A stretch of DNA of 64,000 nucleotides from Mesorhizobium temperatum (lineage in GTDB: Bacteria; Pseudomonadota; Alphaproteobacteria; Rhizobiales; Rhizobiaceae), in NCBI RefSeq assembly GCF_002284575.1, contig NZ_NPKJ01000075.1:124001-188000 (forward strand). The letters run 5' to 3'. Within the stretch, counting starts at the first letter, position 1. Every line of letters starts with the position of its first letter. The translations under genes were made by a program, and so were the position numbers. The notes beneath the pieces are model-generated. The model did no database searches, had not been told where the DNA came from, and saw only the letters and a list, made by a program, of their open reading frames with translations. Of this stretch, positions 1 through 8,966 are shown in pieces.

Positions 1-16
1 ATCACGCAAAGGGACG

Positions 17-958
17 GTGCTTTCGCGCCGGAGATCCATGACTTCAAGCGCGAGCAGATACCTGCCTTTCCGGGCTCTCGGCGAATTGTCCGAGACCCGA
101 TACTGGATGTATTTGCTGCTCCTTCCGAGCCTCGTCCTCATCCTTCTTGTGATCGCTTATCCGACCCTTTACGGCATGGCCATCAGCTTTCGCGAGATGC
201 GTCTGACGCGTCCCGGGCTCGATGGCTGGGTCGGCTTCAAACACTATGCGGCGATGTGGTCCGACCCGGTCTTCTGGATCGCGCTGAAGAACACGGTGGT
301 GTGGGTCACCGCCGCGGTCGTGCTGGAGCTGGCGCTTGGCCTTCTCACCGCGACAGCGCTCAACAGGGATCTGCCGGGCACGAAGATCTTCGCCGTGCTC
401 ATCCTGCTTCCCTATTTTCTTCCCAATGTCGTAGCGGGTCATATGTGGGCTCTGCTGCTCGATCCGCGGCTTGGGGTTATCAACGACATTCTGGTGCGCG
501 TGGGCGTCCTGCAGACATACAAGGCATGGTTTGCGGACCCCAACGCTGCCCTGGCCGCAACCATTCTGGTCGAGGCCTGGCATGGTTTTCCATTCTTCGC
601 GCTACTGCTGCTTGCGGGTCTGAAGTCTATTCCCGAGGACCTTTATAAGGCAGCTGCGGTGGATGGCGCGGGCGTGGCTGCGCAGCTCAGGCTGATCACC
701 CTGCCGATGCTCAAGACTGTCATCGCGGCGGCTGTGATCCTGCGCGTCATCAGTCTGGTCAATTCGCCGGATCTGCTCCTCATTCTCACCGGTGGCGGAC
801 CAGGAGATGCCACGCAGGTGTTGTCGCTGTACGCCTTCCAGACCGCCTACAAGGAATTCAACTTCGGCTACGCATCCGCCCTGTCGGTGGTGATGTTCGT
901 CATCCTGATGATCTTTGCGGTCGCATATATCCGCATGTCTAGGATTACCAAGGAGTAG
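17..958 (+). CDS. Sugar ABC transporter permease, MalF/UgpA type
   Basis: Inner-membrane permease of a carbohydrate ABC importer (CUT1 type). The 313-residue protein has about six hydrophobic segments. The cytoplasmic EAA-type loop is visible near residues 190-225 (segment with AAAVDGAG), the docking site for the ATPase. GTG at 17 gives the longest form; ATG at 38 is an equally possible start because the N-terminal 15-25 residues are poorly constrained. It is followed after 4 bases by the second permease and then by the ATPase. The binding-protein gene is not in the window and probably lies just upstream. Substrate cannot be read from sequence; sugar or polyol is likely from the family. Confidence 0.9.
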   Translation: MLSRRRSMTSSASRYLPFRALGELSETRYWMYLLLLPSLVLILLVIAYPTLYGMAISFREMRLTRPGLDGWVGFKHYAAMWSDPVFWIALKNTVVWVTAAVVLELALGLLTATALNRDLPGTKIFAVLILLPYFLPNVVAGHMWALLLDPRLGVINDILVRVGVLQTYKAWFADPNAALAATILVEAWHGFPFFALLLLAGLKSIPEDLYKAAAVDGAGVAAQLRLITLPMLKTVIAAAVILRVISLVNSPDLLLILTGGGPGDATQVLSLYAFQTAYKEFNFGYASALSVVMFVILMIFAVAYIRMSRITKE

Positions 959-962
959 AACG

Positions 963-1808
963 ATGATCGAAAGCAAGCGTCACCGACGGATGATTGCGAA
1001 CATCGCCACCTACATCGTGCTTGTGAGCCTCTCGATATTCTGCATCGGCCCGATGATCTGGATGTTCCTGACATCTATAAAATATGAGGCCGACATCGTC
1101 ACCCAGACGATGCAGTACATGCCGAGCCGCATCACCTTCGACAATTATGTCGCGATCTGGACGCAGTCCGGCTTCCCCCTGCTTATCGGCAACAGCCTCG
1201 TCGTCACCTTACTGACGGTGACGATCTGCGTCGTCACAGGTACGTTGGCTGCCTATGCATTTTCGCGCTTCGCATTTCGCGGCCGAGACCAGCTCATGCT
1301 CGGCTATCTTGTCGTTCGCATGTTTCCAGCGGTCATGATGATCATTCCCCTTTATGTCGTGATGCGTGGCGTGGGGCTCGTGGACAGCCGTTTCGGCCTC
1401 GCGCTTGCCTATACGAGTTTTCTGCTGCCGCTGTTCGTCTGGATGCTCAAAGGCTTCTTCGATTCAGCACCTAAGGAACTCGAGAGTGCGGCACGCATCG
1501 ACGGTTCGACAAGGCTTGGCGCCATGATCCGTATCGTCGTGCCGCTCGCGCGCAACGGCCTGGTAGCAAGTTCCGTGTTCATCGCAATCGCTGCTTGGAA
1601 CGAGTTCCTGTTCGCCCTGATGCTCACGACGGGGCAGGGGTCTCGCACGTGGCCCGTGGGCCTGCAGCTGATGGTCGGCGAGTTTCAGCTTCCTTGGGGC
1701 GTTCTGGCCGCAGGCGGCATCCTCAGCATCGTCCCGGTCATCGTTCTCTTCGCCATCGTCCAGCGAACCATGGTTCAGGGGCTGACCGCAGGCGCCGTCA
1801 AAGGTTAG
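963..1808 (+). CDS. Sugar ABC transporter permease, MalG/UgpE type
   Basis: Second transmembrane subunit of the same CUT1 importer, 281 residues with six predicted membrane spans. The EAA loop is visible as ELESAARIDGSTRLGAM, and the C-terminal end QGLTAGAVKG is typical of MalG-type permeases. The start at 963 was chosen because AAGGAGTAGAACG immediately precedes the ATG. An in-frame upstream ATG at 915 would place 16 residues inside the preceding gene and lacks family similarity. Ten bases separate it from the downstream ATPase gene, so the three form one transcription unit. Confidence 0.92.
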   Translation: MIESKRHRRMIANIATYIVLVSLSIFCIGPMIWMFLTSIKYEADIVTQTMQYMPSRITFDNYVAIWTQSGFPLLIGNSLVVTLLTVTICVVTGTLAAYAFSRFAFRGRDQLMLGYLVVRMFPAVMMIIPLYVVMRGVGLVDSRFGLALAYTSFLLPLFVWMLKGFFDSAPKELESAARIDGSTRLGAMIRIVVPLARNGLVASSVFIAIAAWNEFLFALMLTTGQGSRTWPVGLQLMVGEFQLPWGVLAAGGILSIVPVIVLFAIVQRTMVQGLTAGAVKG

Positions 1809-1818
1809 GAGTGCTTAC

Positions 1819-2898
1819 ATGGCGACACTTTCCATCAAGGACGTGCGCAAGGCTTACGGCTCCGTGCAGGTTCTTCACGGCGTCGACATCGAGCTCGAGG
1901 ACGGGGGCTTCCTGGTTCTGCTCGGGCCGTCCGGATGCGGCAAGTCGACCTTGCTCAACATGATTGCCGGCCTCGACGACACGTCCGGCGGTGATATCCT
2001 GATCGGCGGACGCTCGGTCGTGGACCTTGCACCCAAGGACCGCAATATCGCGATGGTGTTCCAATCCTACGCGCTTTACCCGACCATGTCGGTCGCGAGA
2101 AACATCGGCTTCGGGCTGGAAAGGCGGGGCGTGGACGCCGACAAACGCAAGCGCGCCGTCGAAGATGCGGCGCGACTGCTGCAGATCTCTCATTTGCTCG
2201 ACCGGCGCCCCGCGAACCTGTCGGGCGGACAGCGGCAGCGCGTTGCGATGGGTCGAGCGATCGTGCGCGACCCAGAGCTGTTCCTCTTCGACGAGCCGCT
2301 ATCCAATCTCGATGCCAAGCTTCGTGTGGAAATGCGCACGGAGATCAAGCGCCTGCACGAGCGTCTCGGCACGAGCATCGTCTATGTCACGCATGATCAG
2401 ATCGAGGCGATGACGCTGGGCACTAAGGTGGCCGTGATGAAGGGCGGCTACATCCAGCAATTGGCCGATCCGCGCACTATCTATGAACGGCCCGCCAACA
2501 TGTTCGTGGCAAGTTTCATCGGATCTCCGGCAATGAACTTCCTTCCTGGACGGTTGGTCCGGAACGCAGATTGTGTCCGTTTCGAAGCGAGCGGGGTATC
2601 GATGGCGATGCTGGCCAGCAATCCGGCGGAAGTCTCCGAGCGTCCAGTGGTCCTCGGCATACGGCCTGAGGAACTGAAGGTGGCTGCGCGCGATCAAGCT
2701 TCGGTCACGGGGATGATCGATGTGGTGGAGCCTACTGGGCCCGAAACCATGGTGACAGTGCAGGTTGGCGAACGCTCGGTCACGGCGCGCGTACCGCCGA
2801 GGTTTGCCGGCCAACGAAACGAGGCAATCTTCCTTACCGTCGATCCGGTGAGCATCAACCTGTTCGATCCGGACACCGAGCAGCGCATCGATATTTAA
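1819..2898 (+). CDS. Sugar ABC transporter ATP-binding protein, UgpC/MsmK type
   Basis: Cytoplasmic ATPase energising the importer encoded by the two preceding genes. The 359-residue length is normal for the CUT1 MalK/UgpC family. Walker A is GPSGCGKST near residue 38, the signature is LSGGQRQR near 135, Walker B with the D-loop is FLFDEPLSNLDAKLR near 155-170, and the switch His lies in YVTHDQIEA. The C-terminal third is the TOBE/regulatory domain (GIRPEEL). It ends the operon. The downstream 120 bases carry no gene and lead into convergent genes. Confidence 0.94.
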   Translation: MATLSIKDVRKAYGSVQVLHGVDIELEDGGFLVLLGPSGCGKSTLLNMIAGLDDTSGGDILIGGRSVVDLAPKDRNIAMVFQSYALYPTMSVARNIGFGLERRGVDADKRKRAVEDAARLLQISHLLDRRPANLSGGQRQRVAMGRAIVRDPELFLFDEPLSNLDAKLRVEMRTEIKRLHERLGTSIVYVTHDQIEAMTLGTKVAVMKGGYIQQLADPRTIYERPANMFVASFIGSPAMNFLPGRLVRNADCVRFEASGVSMAMLASNPAEVSERPVVLGIRPEELKVAARDQASVTGMIDVVEPTGPETMVTVQVGERSVTARVPPRFAGQRNEAIFLTVDPVSINLFDPDTEQRIDI

Positions 2899-3020
2899 CC
2901 CAGGAGTTCATACGGAATGGCTCAGGTTCCGGGATGTTCTCCTGGAGACTCGCCCGTACCCGAGTGGATGCAGACGGCATTGCGGTTAAGCCGCCATGGC
3001 CGGCATGTCTGCGGGGAGGG

Positions 3021-3845
3021 TTAGCGGCTGTCTTTGGCAATCAGTTTCGTCAGGCAATCCCCCGCCTGGCTCTCAGGCACGCCGAGATCTCTGACACTGT
3101 CCATGTGGTTGCGGTTCGTGAGAACAAGCGACGTTACCGGCGAACCCTGCTGCAGCAGGTGCTCTTTGAATCGATCTGCTTGCTGATGGAAAGGCGGCGT
3201 CTCGTTGGCTCCGACCAGAACCGTCGCCTTGGTTTGAGGATCATGCCGATAGGCAAGAGGTGTAAACATGGCGACTTCCTCATCGGTAATTCCAATCTCG
3301 TTAGCGAGAAAGGAGTTCTGGAGCGGTTTCAAATCGTAGAGCCCGCCGAGCAGAAGAGCTGTCCGCACGTTCGAAGGGGTATGCTCGCTGTTGAACAGGA
3401 ACGTTGAAAGATGTGCTCCGGCCGAATGGCCGCTGACGGTCAGGTTTGCCGGGTCTCCGCCATGGTCGGCGATATGGGCCAGAACCCACTGCTTGGCGCG
3501 GCGCACCTGGTCGACGATCGTCGCCATCCTGACCTTGGGCATCAGCGCATAGTCGACGATGACGGCAATCGCACCGGCCTGGGTAATCGTCGTCGCGACG
3601 TATGAAAAGTCGCGCTTGGAGAACATCCTCCAGTAGCCGCCATGGATAAACATGTGCACCGGCAGGCCACTTGTTTTGCCCGGGGGAAAGAACAGGTCGA
3701 TGGTTTCGGTATGATCCGGCCCATAGGCGACGTCCGCAGTCATCGGGATGGTTGCGCGGACGGCCTCGCTGCGGTGAACGATGTCCTGGACGAGTTGATC
3801 GAAATCGGCGACATGGTCGCGGATGCGGAACGGATCGCTTTGCAC
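3021..3845 (-). CDS. Alpha/beta hydrolase, arylformamidase-like
   Basis: Predicted cytoplasmic serine hydrolase of 274 residues. The oxyanion-hole motif HGGYWR lies near residues 68-73 and the nucleophile elbow GHSAGAH near 140-146. A C-terminal NRNHMDS supplies the probable catalytic His. HGGxW followed by GHSAGAH is characteristic of the kynurenine formamidase/BNA7-like branch, but no other tryptophan-catabolic gene is nearby. It is the last gene of a leftward operon behind an aldehyde dehydrogenase (12-base gap) and an iron-type alcohol dehydrogenase. It more likely opens an ester, lactone or N-formyl substrate feeding those oxidations. Family sure, substrate unknown. Confidence 0.85.
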   Translation of the reverse strand: MQSDPFRIRDHVADFDQLVQDIVHRSEAVRATIPMTADVAYGPDHTETIDLFFPPGKTSGLPVHMFIHGGYWRMFSKRDFSYVATTITQAGAIAVIVDYALMPKVRMATIVDQVRRAKQWVLAHIADHGGDPANLTVSGHSAGAHLSTFLFNSEHTPSNVRTALLLGGLYDLKPLQNSFLANEIGITDEEVAMFTPLAYRHDPQTKATVLVGANETPPFHQQADRFKEHLLQQGSPVTSLVLTNRNHMDSVRDLGVPESQAGDCLTKLIAKDSR

Positions 3846-3856
3846 TCTTCCTCCGC

Positions 3857-5344
3857 TCAGATGCTGATGGCGAGGTATTTCGCCTCCATGAACTCGGCAA
3901 TGCCGTGATGCTGGCCGCCCTCGCGGCCGAGGCCGCTCTGCTTGACCCCGCCGAACGGTGCTGCCGGATCGGACATCAAGCCGCGGTTGAGCGCGACCAT
4001 CCCGGCTTCGATCCTGGATGCCACCCGCATTCCACGCGCAAGATCGCGCGTGTAGATGTAGGCGGCAAGACCGTATTCGGTGTCGTTGGCGCGCGCGATG
4101 ATTTCGGCTTCCGTTTCGAATCTCGAGATCGGCGCCACCGGCCCAAAAATTTCCTCATGCGCCATCTCCGCCTCGGCCGGGACGTCGCACAGCACGGTCG
4201 GCGGATAGTAGTATCCCGTTCCCGAGCCTGCCTTGCCTCCGCACAGCACCCGCGCGCCACGGACGACGGCATCGTTGACCAGACGGTCGATCTTGTCGAC
4301 TGCCTTCCTGGTGATCATCGGCCCGCACTCCGTGGCCGCGTCCGTGCCGGCGCCGATCTTGAGTGCCGACATCCGCCTGGCGAGGCTTTCGCAAAACGCA
4401 TTGTAGACGCCGGACTGGACATAGATGCGGTTTGCAGCCGTGCAGGCCTCGCCGGCGTTGCGCATCTTCGCCACCATCGCCCCATCGACCGCCGCGTCGA
4501 GATCCGCGTCATCGAACACAAGGAATGGCGCGTTGCCGCCAAGTTCCATCGAACACGAAACCACGTGCTTTGCGGCCTCGGCCAGCAGAACGCGCCCGAC
4601 GCTGGTCGAGCCGGTAAAGGAGAGTTTGCGCACCCGCGGATCGGCCAGCATCGCGGCCGTCACCAGGCCGGGATTGGAGGTTGTCAGAACGTTGACAACC
4701 CCCGGTGGGACACCCGCTTCCTCATAAAGGGCGGCAAGCGCGTAGGCGGTGAGCGGGGTCTCGCTGGCTGGCTTCAAAATCACCGTGCACCCGGCAGCCA
4801 GGGCGGGCGCGATCTTGCGCGTCGCCATGGCGGCAGGAAAGTTCCAGGGTGTGACAAGGACGCAGATGCCGATCGGCTCGTAGTCGACGACGATCCGGTT
4901 GGTGCCGGAAGGCGCCATTCCGAATTCTCCGGTGATGCGAACGGCTTCCTCGGCATTCCAGCGAAAGAATTCCGCAGCATAGGCGATCTCGCCACGCGCG
5001 TCCCGCAGTGCCTTGCCGTTTTCCAGCGAGATAAGGGTGGCCAGTGTCTCGCAACGTTGCGTCATCAGTTCGAAGCAACGTCTGAGGATTTCGGAACGCT
5101 TGCGGGGCGCCGTTGTGCGCCAGCCATCGGCGGCCTTGGCCGCAGCCTCGACGGCGGCCGCGGCATCTTCGATCGTCGCATCGGGAACCGCAGCGATCAC
5201 CGCCTCGGTGGAAGGGTCGACGACCTGGATTTCCCTGCCGTCGACGGATTGCCGCCATTGGCCGCCAATATACAAGCCGTGGGAGAATCTATGGAAGCCG
5301 GCAGTGTCCTGATCGTCCTCCAGCAGCTGATGAGATATGTTCAT
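3857..5344 (-). CDS. NAD(P)-dependent succinate-semialdehyde dehydrogenase family protein
   Basis: Aldehyde dehydrogenase of 495 residues, the normal full length. It oxidises an aldehyde to a carboxylate with NAD(P). Visible landmarks are VTPWNFP (cofactor binding, near 165), FTGSTSVGR (near 245), the general-base Glu in MELGGNAPF (near 268) and the nucleophile Cys in NAGEACTAANR (near 302). The pattern of residues around LGREGG near the C-terminus fits the succinate-semialdehyde/GabD subgroup best. It is transcribed leftward between the alcohol dehydrogenase and the hydrolase. The pair would convert a hydroxy-acid such as 4-hydroxybutyrate via a semialdehyde to a dicarboxylate; this pathway is inferred. 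Confidence 0.88.
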   Translation of the reverse strand: MNISHQLLEDDQDTAGFHRFSHGLYIGGQWRQSVDGREIQVVDPSTEAVIAAVPDATIEDAAAAVEAAAKAADGWRTTAPRKRSEILRRCFELMTQRCETLATLISLENGKALRDARGEIAYAAEFFRWNAEEAVRITGEFGMAPSGTNRIVVDYEPIGICVLVTPWNFPAAMATRKIAPALAAGCTVILKPASETPLTAYALAALYEEAGVPPGVVNVLTTSNPGLVTAAMLADPRVRKLSFTGSTSVGRVLLAEAAKHVVSCSMELGGNAPFLVFDDADLDAAVDGAMVAKMRNAGEACTAANRIYVQSGVYNAFCESLARRMSALKIGAGTDAATECGPMITRKAVDKIDRLVNDAVVRGARVLCGGKAGSGTGYYYPPTVLCDVPAEAEMAHEEIFGPVAPISRFETEAEIIARANDTEYGLAAYIYTRDLARGMRVASRIEAGMVALNRGLMSDPAAPFGGVKQSGLGREGGQHHGIAEFMEAKYLAISI

Positions 5345-5362
5345 GGCCTGATCCTCGATTGC

Positions 5363-6589
5363 TCACATGACAGAGGCGGCGAGGTCGCCATCATAGGCGG
5401 CCTGGATCAGGCCCCGCATGGCGGCCAGATCGAATGGACGCGGATTGTTCTTGATGAGACGGTCGATGGCGAGCGCCTGTTCGGCCGTCCATTCGAGCTT
5501 GTCGGCGGGAAGCCCGAGCCTGGCCAGCGTAGGCGTGATCCCGATCGCTGCAAACAGCCGGCCGACCTCGTCGATCGTCGCGTCGGCCATCTCAGCGGTG
5601 CTGCGGTCCCTCCCGTCGAGACCAAGGGCAAGGCCGATCTCGGTCATCTCGGCGGCCGCGGCGGCCCGGTTGTACTTCATGACATACGGCAGCATAGTGG
5701 CGACACCCAGCCCGTGAGCGGTGTGGGTAAGCGCGCCGACCGGATATTGCACCGCGTGCGCCGCCGCCGTTCCGGCCGTGCCGAACGCGCAGCCGGCTGC
5801 AAGCGCGCCCATCATCACATCGGCGCGAGCGTCCTCGTCGGCGGGGTCGCGGTAGGCCTTCTCGAGACTGCGGCCAAGCAGCTTGATCGCGAGCAGCGCA
5901 AAATGATCGGTCAGCGCGCTCTTGCCGATGAACACGTGCTGTTGCGGCAGGCCGGGGTCAGTGCCGCGCCTGGCGGCGGTAAAAGCCTCGACCGCATGGG
6001 TCAGCGCGTCTGCGCCGGCTATCGCCGTCAGCCCCGGGGGACATGTCATCGTCAGTTCCGGGTCGCAGATGGCGGCTGCCGCGATCAGATGGGGGCTGGA
6101 GATGCCTACCTTCATGATGCGAGCCGGATCGGAAATCACCGCGACAGGGGTCACTTCCGAGCCGGTGCCAGCTGTCGTTGGCACCGCGATCAGCGGCAGC
6201 GTCGGACCGGGCACCTTGAACTCGCCATAGTAGTCCTGGAGCAGGCCGCCGTGACTGATGAGCAACGCGGCGCATTTGGCCATGTCGAGACAACTGCCGC
6301 CGCCGATGCCGATCGCTATGTCGGGCGCAAAATCCCGCGCCTCCTCGACGCAGACGGCAACCGTGTCGCGCGGAACATCGGGCTGCACACGGTCGTGCAC
6401 CAGCACAGCGATCGATGCGCCCTCGAGCGCTGCGATGATCTCTGCGAAGGCGACAGTTGCGGCAAAGCGCTCGTCCGTGCAGACGAGAGCGCGACGGCCG
6501 AGCCTGGCCGCAACGGTTGCAATGGCATGGCGCTGGCCCTTGCCGAAGAGGATTTCACGCGGCAGCCTTATTGCAGCGAAAAGGCTCAT
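5363..6589 (-). CDS. Iron-containing alcohol dehydrogenase
   Basis: Type III (iron) alcohol dehydrogenase, 408 residues. The nucleotide-binding motif GGGSCLD is near residue 100 and PTTAGTGSEVTPVA near 140-155. The metal-binding region includes GADALTHAVEAF near 200 and later His residues in TAHGLG. The family oxidises primary alcohols or hydroxy-acids with NAD. Here the downstream semialdehyde dehydrogenase suggests a 4-hydroxybutyrate-type substrate. A maleylacetate-reductase-like role is the main alternative. It is the first gene of the leftward operon and shares its 139-base promoter region with the divergent GntR regulator. Confidence 0.87.
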   Translation of the reverse strand: MSLFAAIRLPREILFGKGQRHAIATVAARLGRRALVCTDERFAATVAFAEIIAALEGASIAVLVHDRVQPDVPRDTVAVCVEEARDFAPDIAIGIGGGSCLDMAKCAALLISHGGLLQDYYGEFKVPGPTLPLIAVPTTAGTGSEVTPVAVISDPARIMKVGISSPHLIAAAAICDPELTMTCPPGLTAIAGADALTHAVEAFTAARRGTDPGLPQQHVFIGKSALTDHFALLAIKLLGRSLEKAYRDPADEDARADVMMGALAAGCAFGTAGTAAAHAVQYPVGALTHTAHGLGVATMLPYVMKYNRAAAAAEMTEIGLALGLDGRDRSTAEMADATIDEVGRLFAAIGITPTLARLGLPADKLEWTAEQALAIDRLIKNNPRPFDLAAMRGLIQAAYDGDLAASVM

Positions 6590-6645
6590 GGTCTTGCGTC
6601 CCTCGATGATGGTTGGAAAGCGAAAATTCGTTGAGCCCTAAGAAA

Positions 6646-6678
6646 ATATCCTCTATTAAATCGTATAGGATATAGGAT
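6646..6678. promoter_or_regulatory. Putative GntR/FCD operator in divergent promoter
   Basis: The only AT-rich stretch between the divergent alcohol dehydrogenase and GntR genes holds an inverted repeat, ATATCCT (6646-6652) and AGGATAT (6667-6673). It overlaps a tandem direct repeat of ATAGGAT (6665-6671 and 6672-6678). Seen directly; the assignment to the adjacent regulator is by position only. Confidence 0.45.
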
Positions 6679-6728
6679 TGTATTGAACGCAGCATCGTGT
6701 TAGCCAGTGATCGTGTCAAGAGGCAAAG

Positions 6729-7430
6729 ATGCAGGTCACGAACGCAAGCAATGCCCGAGAAGCCGACCCCGCCAGCGGACGCATCCAGCGATCCACCAGC
6801 CTGGTGGAGGACGTCTATGAAGCGATCTTCGCGCAACTCATGTCGCTGAAGATCGCGCCTGGCTCACGGATCACCGTCGACAGCCTGGTCAAGGAGCTCG
6901 ACGTATCGCACACGCCGATCCGTGAAGCGCTTGGCCGCCTCGAAGGCGAAGGCCTTGTGCTGAAGACACATTTGATCGGCTACCGCGCCGCGCCGCAGAT
7001 AACCAGGCGCCGATTTGACGAACTCTATGAGCTTCGCCTGCTGCTCGAGCCGCATGCGGCGGCCAAAGCAGCCGCGTTGATGGATGAGACGAAACTTGCG
7101 GTGCTTGAGGAGTCGGCAGGGGGCATGGCGCGCCGCGAAGGCAAGGATGAACGCCTGCGTTACTCCAACTTCGCGCGGCAGGACGCCATTTTCCACGACC
7201 GGATCATGGAATTTGCAGACAATGATCTCGTGCGCGAGACCCTCGCGTTCCAGCATACGCACTTTCACATCTTCCGCCTGATGTTCCATTCGCGCGTCAC
7301 CGAGGAGGCGCTCGACGAGCATCAGGCCATCCTGGCCGCCTTCGCCGCCTCCGACCCCGCTGCGGCGGAACAGGCGATGCGCCGTCATATCGAGCATTCC
7401 CGTGATCGTTTGTTGCCGGCGTTCGATTGA
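6729..7430 (+). CDS. GntR family transcriptional regulator, FadR/FCD subfamily
   Basis: DNA-binding regulator of 233 residues. The N-terminal winged helix-turn-helix spans roughly residues 20-85 (APGSRITVDSLVKELDVSHT followed by PIREALGRLEGEGLV). The all-helical FCD ligand-binding domain follows from about 100 with the typical RRFDELYELRLLLEP entry and acidic/His metal ligands (FHDRIMEF, RHIEHSRD). FCD regulators usually repress a neighbouring catabolic operon until an organic acid binds. It diverges from the alcohol/aldehyde dehydrogenase operon, so local control and autoregulation are likely. Start ATG at 6729 is preceded by AAGAGGCAAAG. Confidence 0.92.
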   Translation: MQVTNASNAREADPASGRIQRSTSLVEDVYEAIFAQLMSLKIAPGSRITVDSLVKELDVSHTPIREALGRLEGEGLVLKTHLIGYRAAPQITRRRFDELYELRLLLEPHAAAKAAALMDETKLAVLEESAGGMARREGKDERLRYSNFARQDAIFHDRIMEFADNDLVRETLAFQHTHFHIFRLMFHSRVTEEALDEHQAILAAFAASDPAAAEQAMRRHIEHSRDRLLPAFD

Positions 7431-7610
7431 GGCTGTCACGATGTTCGTCACCGTCGGGAGCGGCGCCGTCAAGCTGAACGCACCGTTGATCAGGCAAGCA
7501 AACGCCGGGGGGCGGATCCCATTTTCTGAGACCCGCGCTGCCGGGCGATCGCAATGCCCACCCGCCTTCCATTCACGAAACCCTTCCATCGACAAAACGA
7601 GGAACCGACC

Positions 7611-8204
7611 ATGCCAGGCAAGAAAATACTGATGTTGACCGGTGAGTTTACCGAAGAATACGAGATCTTCGTCTATCAGCAGGCGATGGAGGCGGTCGGC
7701 CACATCGTCCACGTTGTCTGTCCTGACAAGAACGCTGGCGACCTGATCAAGACGTCGCTTCACGATTTCGAAGGTGACCAGACCTACACCGAAAAACCCG
7801 GCCACTATGCTTTGCTGAACAAGACCTTTTCGGAGGCGGAAAGACAGCTCGACCAGTATCATGCCGTATACTGCGCGGGCGGTCGTGGCCCCGAGTACAT
7901 CCGCACGGATAAGCGCGTGCAGGCGATGGTCCGCCATTTCCACGAAAACAAGAAGCCGATCTTTACAATCTGCCATGGCGTCCAGATCCTGATCGCGGTC
8001 GACGGCGTCGTGCGTGGCAAGAAAGTCGGTGCGCTGGCCGCCTGCGAGCCGGAAGTGACCCTCGCCGGTGGAACCTATGTCGACCTGTCGCCGACCGAGG
8101 CCTATGTCGACGGAACGATGGTCTCGGCAAAGGGCTGGACCGCACTAGCCGCGTTCATCCGCGAGTGCCTGAAGGTGCTGGGAACGGAAATCCGCCACAA
8201 CTGA
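7611..8204 (+). CDS. DJ-1/PfpI family protein
   Basis: 197-residue protein of the DJ-1/PfpI/YhbO superfamily. The start at 7611 (MPGKKILMLTGEFTEE) matches the usual first beta strand; the longer in-frame start at 7554 has no family support. The conserved Cys lies in the nucleophile elbow TICHGVQIL near residue 120, preceded by the AGGRGPEYIR segment with the acidic partner. Members act as glyoxalases, deglycases, chaperones or, rarely, amidases. No function can be fixed here. It lies 180 bases after the GntR gene in the same direction and might respond to carbonyl stress from the neighbouring aldehyde pathway (inference). Confidence 0.85.
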   Translation: MPGKKILMLTGEFTEEYEIFVYQQAMEAVGHIVHVVCPDKNAGDLIKTSLHDFEGDQTYTEKPGHYALLNKTFSEAERQLDQYHAVYCAGGRGPEYIRTDKRVQAMVRHFHENKKPIFTICHGVQILIAVDGVVRGKKVGALAACEPEVTLAGGTYVDLSPTEAYVDGTMVSAKGWTALAAFIRECLKVLGTEIRHN

Positions 8205-8966
8205 GTCAATTGTTCCGACCAGCTGCCGGACGGGGTCGGCATCCAGCCTGGTGACCCGCTGCTTGGCAATCCAGCCCAAACAGGCACCATCGTAGCAGCC
8301 ATGCAGTCGTCCTGGGCGGCAGCTTGAGTTGAGCGTTGGCGGATCCATTCCGTGACATCCGCCGAAGATTTGCAGCGGCTCAGGATAAATGCTGATCTGT
8401 AGTGATCCTTCGCGCCCCCCTCTGTCCTGCCGGACATCTCCCCCACGAGGGGAGATTGGCAGCTTTGGCGCACCGCTTGCTGTTGCGACAGTGGCGGTTC
8501 GCGAAGGCGGTGTGACGGCCGATCTCCCCCCTTGTGGTCCTTGTGGGGGAGATGTCCGGCAGGACAGAGGGGGCGCTGTCCCTCCGCCATCAAAGGTCCT
8601 GCACCGTCGTGACGCTCTGATATCTTGGCATGAATGCCACGCCATTTTTGCAGAACTTGACACACACAACTGGCGCCGGTCGGTGGTCAGTCGCCGCTCC
8701 GAGCGGATCCCAAAGCAATAGCCAACGGATCAGAGGTTCGGGCAGCCCTGCTCTGGCAGTCGCTTAGCGCCGTATTTTGCACATGAAGGCCGGAGCGGCC
8801 ACTGTCGGTGGACCGTTCAAGCCGAAGAACATCATATATTAGTCATTTAGAATGTATTGATACAAGCTCTTCTCTGGCATTTGTGCAACACTTCCTCTTT
8901 TCTTTACTTCAACTATTGCTTGTGCGGCATGTATAGGCTGATAAAAGATAACAGGGCAATTAGGTT
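8205..8966. other. Gene-poor intergenic stretch
   Basis: About 760 bases without a convincing gene. It contains the large palindromic repeat at 8412-8576. From about 8830 the composition turns AT-rich toward the truncated secretion gene. Short open frames on the minus strand (8102-8669) run through the palindrome and look like shadows rather than genes. Confidence 0.6.
8412..8576. repeat. Long rhizobial-type intergenic palindromic element
   Basis: Two inverted arms of about 45-55 bases (8412-8458 and 8521-8576) flank a central stretch of about 60 bases. Each arm carries CTCTGTCCTGCCGGACATCT or its complement, followed by a C-rich CCCCCAC-GAGGGG or CCCCCAC-AAGG part that can itself fold. I recall very similar palindromes scattered between genes in Mesorhizobium-like genomes (RIME-like mosaic elements). 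The copy number in this genome cannot be seen from one window. Confidence 0.75.

Noticed and set aside
3671..6634. 987-codon open frame on the plus strand
   Set aside because: It is antisense to the aldehyde and alcohol dehydrogenase genes, whose catalytic motifs are intact; the translated product is Arg/Gly/His rich as expected of a GC-rich shadow frame.
8102..8669. Minus-strand frames of 174-187 codons over the palindrome
   Set aside because: They run through the inverted-repeat element and antisense into the DJ-1 gene, and show no recognisable domain.
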